Positions 5,953-11,281 of a DNA stretch of 11,281 bases are shown piece by piece. The stretch spans positions 1-11,281 of the forward strand of contig CAJUKS010000022.1 of assembly GCA_910587405.1 (NCBI GenBank), given 5' to 3'. Source of the stretch: an uncultured Alphaproteobacteria bacterium (lineage in GTDB: Bacteria; Pseudomonadota; Alphaproteobacteria; RF32; CAG-239). The first letter of the stretch is position 1; the number at the start of each line of letters is the position of its first letter. The position numbers and the translations under genes are program-made. Under the pieces are notes generated by a model that was given only the letters and a program-made list of their open reading frames with translations, did no database searches and had not been told where the DNA came from.

Positions 5953-6291
5953 TTATTCTTCAACATATCCTTCTTCGGTTACCGTTTCTTCAACCACGGT
6001 GTCATTACCGGAGTTCCCGGACATGTTATTATTCCGAACGTCGGCTTTGCGAGCCGCGGCGGAAGTTGCCGCAGCGGCGGGAACAGCTGCCGGCGAAACC
6101 GAAGTTCTGGCATCGGCCGGAGTTTTGTCGGTTGTCGGTACAACAACGTCATACTCTTCTTCAACAACCAATATTCCGTCTCCGTTCGTTTGGGCATCCT
6201 GCGCATTTTTATTCTGCGCCACGGCATTGCCGATATAATATCCGACCGTAGCCAACAACGTAAACATTATCAAAGCGGACAGCTTTTTCAT
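5953..6291 (-). CDS. Small exported Ala/acidic-rich protein of unknown function
   Basis: This 112-residue protein is not recognised as any family. MKKLSALIMFTLLATVGYYIGNAVA is a signal peptide (cleavage before QNKN) or possibly a membrane anchor. The rest is low complexity: an acidic patch (VVEEEYDVVVP), an Ala/Pro/Ser-rich middle (SPAAVPAAAATSAAARK), an Asn/Gly stretch, and an acidic tail TVVEETVTEEGYVEE. It has no cysteine, so it is neither a lipoprotein nor disulfide-stabilised. The start chosen is the ATG at 6289-6291, with AAGGAT about seven bases upstream. An in-frame ATG three codons earlier sits directly against that site, and one further upstream lacks any site. It has its own terminator, suggesting a single-gene transcript. 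A periplasmic or surface-exposed flexible protein is the most that can be said. Confidence 0.6.
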   Translation of the reverse strand: MKKLSALIMFTLLATVGYYIGNAVAQNKNAQDAQTNGDGILVVEEEYDVVVPTTDKTPADARTSVSPAAVPAAAATSAAARKADVRNNNMSGNSGNDTVVEETVTEEGYVEE

Positions 6292-6476
6292 GATTTTCAT
6301 CCTTTTACTATTGTTACATGTCACTATCAGATATTGTGTCTCCGTCACTTCCATTCAATAGATATTGAGATTATAATCGTTTTTTCATCTTCAGGCACCG
6401 CCGGAAGATAACCTCAGAATACTTGTCCCCACCCTAAAAAAATGTTCACGGCAGACGAAAAATTCTTACACATATC

Positions 6477-6504
6477 ATAAAAATGCCGCATTTTCATGCG
6501 GCAT
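6477..6504 (-). terminator. Rho-independent terminator of the OmpA-family lipoprotein gene
   Basis: A perfect 9-bp stem, ATGCCGCAT (6483-6491) with ATGCGGCAT (6496-6504), has a four-base loop. On the minus strand it is followed by a run of T. It lies 23 bases past the stop codon at 6528. Confidence 0.8.
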
Positions 6505-6527
6505 AATCAAAAAACGACCACGGTGTT

Positions 6528-7172
6528 TTACTGAATTTGTTGCAGGGTGATCGTGACCCGCCGGTTTTGGGCACGGCCGGCTTCAGTGGCGTTTGAAGCC
6601 ACCGGATACTGAGAACCGTAACCGTATACGCTGATTCTGGCCGGAGAGACATTCCGCAAAATCAGATAATCGGCAACCGCCTGAGCACGTCTCAGCGACA
6701 ATTGATTGTTATAATCGGCTTTACCGACATTATCGGTATATCCGGCAACAATAACGTTGGTTTTGTTATACTCTTTCAATACTTTCGCAACCGAATCAAG
6801 CGTATGGTTAAATCCGGTTTTAAATACCGCCGAATCAAAGTCAAAAGTAATATTGCTCGGCATAACCAGCTGAATCTGCCCGTTTTCCAACACCGCAACC
6901 TGAACGCCGGTTCCAACCAGTTCCTGACGCAGTTTTCTTGCCTGCAAATCCATATATCCTCCGGCAGCAGCGCCGCTGACCGCACCGATTCCGGCACCGA
7001 TCAAAGCGCCTTTTTCACCGCCGACCAGCGCGCCGACTCCGGCACCGACGGCGGTTCCGATACCGGTTCCCCAAGCGGTTTTCGAAACTTTGCTTTGTCC
7101 GGTATACGGATCCGTGGCACAACCGCCGAGCAGACTGACGGCTAACAATAAGCTCAATACAGATTTTCGCAT
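6528..7172 (-). CDS. OmpA-family lipoprotein with glycine-zipper domain (YiaD-like)
   Basis: This 214-residue protein has a lipoprotein signal with lipobox LGGC (lipidated Cys18). Residues about 35-72 are a glycine zipper (GTGIGTAVGAGVGALVGGEKG..GAAAGG), a membrane-associating repeat. Residues about 104-212 are an OmpA C-terminal domain with ITFDFDSAVF, the peptidoglycan-binding aspartate in GYTDNVG (D147), NNQLSLRRAQAVADYL with its arginine, and the closing QNRRVTITL. The architecture matches YiaD-type proteins, which tether the outer membrane to peptidoglycan by binding diaminopimelate. Translation start: ATG at 7170-7172 with AGGAG seven bases upstream. It is a single-gene unit with its own candidate promoter and terminator. 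The two domains are certain; the exact orthologue name is not. Confidence 0.9.
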   Translation of the reverse strand: MRKSVLSLLLAVSLLGGCATDPYTGQSKVSKTAWGTGIGTAVGAGVGALVGGEKGALIGAGIGAVSGAAAGGYMDLQARKLRQELVGTGVQVAVLENGQIQLVMPSNITFDFDSAVFKTGFNHTLDSVAKVLKEYNKTNVIVAGYTDNVGKADYNNQLSLRRAQAVADYLILRNVSPARISVYGYGSQYPVASNATEAGRAQNRRVTITLQQIQ

Positions 7173-7206
7173 CTTTATTCTCCTGTTTGCAAAATTAATT
7201 ATCGTC

Positions 7207-7234
7207 AGAATAAATGCTTTTTTGCAAATTGCAA
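7207..7234 (-). promoter_or_regulatory. Candidate promoter of the OmpA-family lipoprotein gene
   Basis: On the minus strand, TTGCAA (7229-7234), a 16-base spacer and TATTCT (7207-7212) lie about 35-60 bases upstream of the start codon. A second TTGCAA (7222-7227) sits within the spacer. Confidence 0.4.
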
Positions 7235-7319
7235 GAAAGAACCTTTCTCAAACATCAAAAAAGGGCGTCTTCTACAACTTTTGAGCGATAAAAAATCAGA
7301 TTCAATTATTTTATCACAC

Positions 7320-7347
7320 AAAAATCCCCGGCTGCACCGGGGATTTT
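7320..7347 (-). terminator. Rho-independent terminator of the aas-like gene
   Basis: A perfect 11-bp stem, AAAATCCCCGG (7321-7331) with CCGGGGATTTT (7337-7347), has a five-base loop. The minus strand continues with T, giving a run of five T in all. It lies 22 bases after the stop codon at 7370. Being symmetric, it could also act on the plus strand. Confidence 0.85.
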
Positions 7348-7369
7348 CAAAGGCTTCGACACCAAAAAG

Positions 7370-9565
7370 CTATTTTTCAAGCTCTTCCAGCACCATCTTC
7401 TTCAAAGTGACGTTATCAGCCTTGCCGGTTGCAAAAACAGGGAGTTTCTCCATATACAGGATCACCCGCGGCAGATACAATTCCGACATTGAATTTGCTT
7501 TAATATAAGCGTGCAGCCCTTCCTGCGTAACGTTCTTGTTGTTGGTTGCCAGAACGATCTGCTCGCCTTTGCTTTCATGCGGGGTCGCCACCACGCCGTA
7601 CTGAAATTCGCCGTCGGCCTCATAAGCCTTGCAGACCATTTCATTGACGGCATTAAGCGAAACCATCTCGCCGCCGATTTTGGCAAAACGTTTGATTCGG
7701 TCACGAATATAAACAAAGCCGATTTCATCAATTTCGACCACGTCTCCGGTGTGATACCAACCGTCCTTAAGCGGTACCAGCACGCCCGGATTGTCAGGCA
7801 TAATATATCCCATCATAATGTTTGGCCCGCGCACCACCAGCTCGCCGCCTTTTTCAATTCCCGGTACCGGTTCGATTTTGTACTCAATGGCAGGCAACAG
7901 TTTGCCGATCGAACCAAACCGGTTGAAGATACGGTTGTTGGCGCTCACCACCGGCGAACACTCGGTTGACCCGTACGCTTCCAACACCCGGATTCCCAAA
8001 CGTTCCATCCAAATATTGCGGGTGTCCGGCTTAACCGCCTCGGCGCCCCCGAACATAAAGCGAATGTTGTGAAAATCGAACGGATGGGCAATTCTTCCGT
8101 AACCGCGGAAAAACGTATCGGTACCAAACATGATCGAGGCGCCGATCTCATACACGATTTCCGCAACCACGCGATAATGCAGCGGCGACGGATACAAGAA
8201 CAGCTTAGCCCCTTCAAACAACGGAAACAACGTGCCGACCACCAGCCCGAAACTGTGAAACATCGGCAGCGCGTTAAAAACGGTATCGGTAACGTTGATC
8301 GTCTCAATCGCCGACATCTGTTTAATATTCGAAATAATGTTGGCATGGCTCAAAACCACGGCTTTCGGCGCTCCCTCGGAACCTGAGGTAAAGAGGATCA
8401 CCGCCTTGCGATTGCCGCCTTTTTTGATCGGTACCCGTTTGATTTTATAGCGCAGATAAGCGTTGATTTTGTCCCACAAACCGATTTCCTTGGCCATTTT
8501 CTCCAGATAAAAAACCTTCACGCCGGCTTCTTCGATCATCTTCACCGCATCTTCCATCTTGGCGGTTTTGACAAACATCAACGACGTAATCACAATCCGC
8601 ACCTGAGCGGTTTTGCACATCGAAATCATATTTTGCGCACCGACCGAGAAGTTCAGCATAACCGGAATTCTTCCGTAAGCGGACAATCCGAAAAAGCTGC
8701 ACAAAGCCGCCACCGAGTTGGGCAGCAACATACCGACATGTTCTTCCGGTTCGGTGCGGCGTTTAAAATATTTGCCGATCACAAAAGATTTTATGATGAT
8801 ATCACGATACGACTGCAGCTTGCGTTGAACGTCTTCAACAAACTTCGGCCGCCGGAACAACCCTTTTTTGGCATGAACTTTGGCGGTTTTCATCAACTGG
8901 GCAAACAATGAGATATTGGGGTTGTAACGAACTTCAAAGCTCATCTCGCGCAGAATCATATAGACTTCGTTGCTGATGTGGTCGCGTTGACGGCGCAGTT
9001 CGTCTTTTAAGCGAAAACTGCGCGGCTTGCCGACAATCACCCGTACTTTGGGCAACGGCCGATGCGGCAGCTTGCCTTTCGTCTTTGAAAAATAGCCGTA
9101 CTGCGGTCCTTCAATCCATACCGGAATCAGCGGCGCCTTCGATTTGTCGGCAACCAGCCCCGGCGCTTCATAAATTTTCATCAGTCCGCCGCTTTCGGTC
9201 ACACGCCCTTCCGCAAAAATAACGCACAGGCGCCCGCTGTCGACTTTAGCGATCAGTTCTTTAATGTCTCCCGGTTCAATCGGGTTAAAAGGCATAACAT
9301 CGGCTGTACGCATCAAAAAGCGGATCAGCCGGCTGCGATACAAATGTCCGTTTAACGCAAACACCGGATTGCCGGGCAGAAAAGCGAACAACAAAATCGG
9401 ATCCAGATAAGAAACATGATTTGAAACGTATACCCCTTTTTTCGGCGTCTTTTTCTCGTCAAATTCTATCGAGCATTTCACTTTAAACAAGTTGAAAACG
9501 GATCTCAAACAAAATCTTACAAAATTTCGCAAAGCGATAGTCTCCACAGTTTTATCAATAACCAT
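7370..9565 (-). CDS. aas: Bifunctional acylglycerophosphoethanolamine acyltransferase / acyl-[ACP] synthetase (Aas-like)
   Basis: This 731-residue fusion has the size of E. coli Aas (about 719). Residues 1 to about 200 are a PlsC-type acyltransferase: NHVSYLD (H50, D55, the HX4D catalytic pair) and FAEGRVTESGGLMKIYEAPG (from 117; family FPEGR). Residues about 270-731 are an AMP-forming ligase: ATP loop LFTSGSEGAPKAV (391-403), AYGSTECSPV (530-539), WYHTGD (603-608), RDRIKRFAKIGGEMVS (621-636), and the catalytic lysine in ATGKAD (K715). It should activate free fatty acids and transfer them to lysophospholipid at the inner membrane. The LplT-type lysophospholipid flippase often fused or adjacent in other bacteria is not seen here. 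The start has only a weak AAGAG site. Divergent from fadL, which suggests a joint role in fatty-acid use. Confidence 0.9.
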   Translation of the reverse strand: MVIDKTVETIALRNFVRFCLRSVFNLFKVKCSIEFDEKKTPKKGVYVSNHVSYLDPILLFAFLPGNPVFALNGHLYRSRLIRFLMRTADVMPFNPIEPGDIKELIAKVDSGRLCVIFAEGRVTESGGLMKIYEAPGLVADKSKAPLIPVWIEGPQYGYFSKTKGKLPHRPLPKVRVIVGKPRSFRLKDELRRQRDHISNEVYMILREMSFEVRYNPNISLFAQLMKTAKVHAKKGLFRRPKFVEDVQRKLQSYRDIIIKSFVIGKYFKRRTEPEEHVGMLLPNSVAALCSFFGLSAYGRIPVMLNFSVGAQNMISMCKTAQVRIVITSLMFVKTAKMEDAVKMIEEAGVKVFYLEKMAKEIGLWDKINAYLRYKIKRVPIKKGGNRKAVILFTSGSEGAPKAVVLSHANIISNIKQMSAIETINVTDTVFNALPMFHSFGLVVGTLFPLFEGAKLFLYPSPLHYRVVAEIVYEIGASIMFGTDTFFRGYGRIAHPFDFHNIRFMFGGAEAVKPDTRNIWMERLGIRVLEAYGSTECSPVVSANNRIFNRFGSIGKLLPAIEYKIEPVPGIEKGGELVVRGPNIMMGYIMPDNPGVLVPLKDGWYHTGDVVEIDEIGFVYIRDRIKRFAKIGGEMVSLNAVNEMVCKAYEADGEFQYGVVATPHESKGEQIVLATNNKNVTQEGLHAYIKANSMSELYLPRVILYMEKLPVFATGKADNVTLKKMVLEELEK

Positions 9566-9867
9566 AATTTACTCTTACTGCCTGAATTTTGTAAAGAATA
9601 AAAACGCTTTTACTTAACCAATTATTAAGTTTTTCGTCTAATTCATTGAAAATAATAATTTTTTAATAAAATACACAGGGGATAAAATTAAGTGCTTGAT
9701 TTTTGACTACATTTTGTTTACACATTTCAGGCGTAACATTTTATTTCGTTTTGTTGCAAACGGAAAAACCGCCCGTTGAACATAATAAATAATATCATAA
9801 ATCTCATACCGCGGTTCCGCCATTGCAAAATGTTGCAAGGTTTAAACTACAATAAGATTTTTTTAAA
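9566..9867. promoter_or_regulatory. Divergent AT-rich promoter region between aas-like and fadL-like genes
   Basis: No gene is seen in these 302 bases. They are AT-rich and must hold both outgoing promoters. Toward aas, a TATTCT (9595-9600, minus) is a possible -10, with a poor -35 (TTGGTT-like) about 15 bases upstream. Toward fadL, no hexamer pair is convincing. Three copies of the palindrome TTGCAA lie close to fadL (9754-9759, 9823-9828, 9833-9838), the last two separated by only four bases. A small inverted repeat CGTTT..AAACG spans about 9748-9762. None matches the FadR operator I know from E. coli. Confidence 0.45.
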
Positions 9868-11157
9868 ATGAAAAGACTAATGACTTTGACCGCTCTCGGA
9901 GTGGTTCTTGCCTGTTCAAATGCCAACGCATCTGGATTTTTCTTAAAAGAACAATCGGCTTCCGCCCAAGGAAACGCTTTTGCCGGTGCCACCGCAGGGG
10001 CCGAGGATATATCCTATTCGTTCTACAACCCGGCCGTTTTGGCCAAACACAAAGGCACCAACGTCTACGCCGGCGGCACATGGATTTCGCCGCGTTCGAC
10101 CGCCAAAAACGCCATTAACGAATTTGGCGAAACCAGCGGCTATGTCGACAATATCGTCCATGCCGCCATGTCTCCGCATTTTTACCTTTCTCACCAGTTC
10201 AATGACAAGGTAACCGGCGGCATTTCGCTCAATGTTCCCTACGGTATGATTACCAAATACGACAGCAACTGGGCCGGCCGCATGCACGGAACGCTGTCAA
10301 AGGTAACCGCCGCCACCGTCACCCCGATGGTCGCCTATCGGGCAAGCGACAAATTATCGCTCGGCGCCGGTATGCAAATTCAGTATATCAAAGCCATTTT
10401 GCGCAACGGCGTCCGTCAGGCAACCCCGCTCGGCGCCATTGAAGACAATGCCAACCTCAACGGTGACACGCTTGACGTCGGCTATCAGCTGGGTGCCCTG
10501 TATGAATTCACCCCGGCAACCCGTGTCGGCGTCGGCTATCGCAGCCAAATCAGACACAAGCTCAAAGGCGAAGTCAACTTCGACGGCGCAATGGGTGCCG
10601 GCGGCCTGCTGTCTCAGCTCGGCGCACTCGGTCCTTCCGGGCTTGACCAGGATATTTCGGCGCGTCTGACCACTCCGGCCAGTTTCTCGATCGGCGCTTA
10701 TCACGACGTTAACGACCGTTGGGCCGTTATGGCGGAATACAGCCGCGTTTTCTGGTCCAGCTTCAAAAACCTGAACATTGTCGGCGCAAATAAACCCAAC
10801 CTCAGCTTTACCGAAGAAAACTGGAAAGATACCGACTTTTATGCTCTCGGTACCAGCTACAAACTTGACGATCAGTGGAAACTGCGTCTCGGTGTTGCGC
10901 TTGACAAGAGCGCCGTCGGCGACGAATATCGCACGCCGCGTATCCCCGATGCAAACCGCATCTGGTATTCGGCCGGCTTGCAGTATCAATATAACGAACA
11001 GCTGACTTTCAACGTCGGTTATACTTATATTCATGCTGACAAGAGCAAAGTCAACCTGCGCGGAGACCATATCGGCGACGCTTCCCGCGGCGCCCTTAAG
11101 GCCGACTACTCCAACCGCGTCAACATTTTTGCCTTTTCGCTCAATTACAGCTTCTAA
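9868..11157 (+). CDS. fadL: FadL-family outer-membrane channel for hydrophobic compounds
   Basis: This 429-residue protein (E. coli FadL is about 446) has a signal peptide MKRLMTLTALGVVLACSNANA cleaved before SGFFLKEQ. The mature N-terminus carries the FadL plug signature: SASAQGNAFAGATAGAEDISYSFYNPAVLAK, with the conserved NPA at 54-56. Beta-strand patterns fill the rest (VGYQLGALYEF, RVGVGYRSQIRH, WAVMAEYSRVFW, WKLRLGVALDKS, LTFNVGYTYIH). The chain ends in FSLNYSF, a terminal Phe as recognised by the BAM complex. Expected role: diffusion of long-chain fatty acids or other hydrophobic molecules across the outer membrane. The ATG at 9868 has no good Shine-Dalgarno, only a weak AAGA about ten bases upstream; the next ATG (9880) would shorten the signal peptide. 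Substrate cannot be inferred; FadL relatives also take aromatic hydrocarbons. Confidence 0.9.
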   Translation: MKRLMTLTALGVVLACSNANASGFFLKEQSASAQGNAFAGATAGAEDISYSFYNPAVLAKHKGTNVYAGGTWISPRSTAKNAINEFGETSGYVDNIVHAAMSPHFYLSHQFNDKVTGGISLNVPYGMITKYDSNWAGRMHGTLSKVTAATVTPMVAYRASDKLSLGAGMQIQYIKAILRNGVRQATPLGAIEDNANLNGDTLDVGYQLGALYEFTPATRVGVGYRSQIRHKLKGEVNFDGAMGAGGLLSQLGALGPSGLDQDISARLTTPASFSIGAYHDVNDRWAVMAEYSRVFWSSFKNLNIVGANKPNLSFTEENWKDTDFYALGTSYKLDDQWKLRLGVALDKSAVGDEYRTPRIPDANRIWYSAGLQYQYNEQLTFNVGYTYIHADKSKVNLRGDHIGDASRGALKADYSNRVNIFAFSLNYSF

Positions 11158-11196
11158 GGCAAACATATAAGTTTCGTTTATTTGAAACTTTCCTGC

Positions 11197-11232
11197 AAAA
11201 AAGCACTGTTTCTTATGAAACAGTGCTTTTTT
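11197..11232 (+). terminator. Strong rho-independent terminator after fadL (possibly bidirectional)
   Basis: A perfect 16-bp stem, AAAAAAGCACTGTTTC with GAAACAGTGCTTTTTT, has a TTAT loop and T- and A-tracts built into the arms, so it can work in both directions. A smaller hairpin, AAGTTTC/GAAACTT (11169-11190), lies between it and the fadL stop codon. Confidence 0.9.
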
Positions 11233-11281
11233 AAGAATCGAGGAATTCCTCGGGCGGTTATTCGACAAATACGAACCAGCC

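Noticed and set aside
6370..6375. TATAAT on the minus strand upstream of the small exported-protein gene
   Set aside because: A good -10 hexamer, but no acceptable -35 at 16-18 bases, so not called a promoter.
11239..11252. Palindrome CGAGGAATTCCTCG
   Set aside because: A single 14-base palindrome with no repeat partner or adjoining signal; may be chance or part of the downstream gene's 3' region.
10354..11268. Minus-strand frame of 304 codons opposite fadL
   Set aside because: The opposite strand codes a full FadL with signal peptide and terminal Phe; the frame also passes through the strong terminator hairpin.
11258..11281. Possible last codons (GWFVFVE, then stop) of a minus-strand gene entering from the right
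   Set aside because: Seven codons are too few to judge. The bidirectional terminator next to it makes a convergent gene plausible, but nothing more can be shown.

Overview
This window looks like a chromosomal stretch from an alphaproteobacterium. The base composition is intermediate (GC close to half, my estimate), with AT-rich intergenic gaps. The strongest taxonomic clue is the cluster dksA-maf-RNase E/G-yacG; maf, RNase E/G and yacG adjacent in that order is a familiar alphaproteobacterial arrangement. The DksA also keeps only one cysteine in its zinc-finger region, as is usual for alphaproteobacterial DksA. The repeat-rich surface protein is compatible with a host-associated or gut lineage, but that is inference.

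Layout. Positions 1-1501 (minus strand) hold the first 500 residues of a large exported repeat protein that runs off the left edge. Its upstream gap (1502-2063) is the least ordinary part of the window. It contains a partly duplicated module of perfect palindromes next to promoter-like hexamers, then a 120-bp cassette of hairpins that resembles the end of an IS200/IS605-type element or its guide RNA. It ends in the terminator of the next operon. Positions 2064-4451 (minus) are the housekeeping operon dksA -> maf -> RNase E/G -> yacG, with gaps or overlaps of a few bases and translational coupling.

Positions 4576-7172 carry four envelope or surface genes. These are a lone type IV prepilin-like protein (minus), a small outer-membrane beta-barrel (plus), a short exported Ala/acidic-rich protein of unknown role (minus), and an OmpA-family lipoprotein with a glycine zipper (minus). 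Most are closed by clear hairpin terminators.

Positions 7370-11157 form a lipid pair transcribed divergently from a 302-bp AT-rich spacer. One is an Aas-like acyltransferase/acyl-activating fusion (minus) and the other a FadL-family outer-membrane channel (plus). Together they suggest capture of exogenous fatty acids and their use in phospholipid re-acylation. A perfect 16-bp-stem terminator follows fadL. No tRNA, rRNA, CRISPR array or intact transposase was seen.

No complete new system stands out. The best candidates for follow-up are the palindrome-rich 1.5-2.0 kb gap and the repeat protein it precedes.
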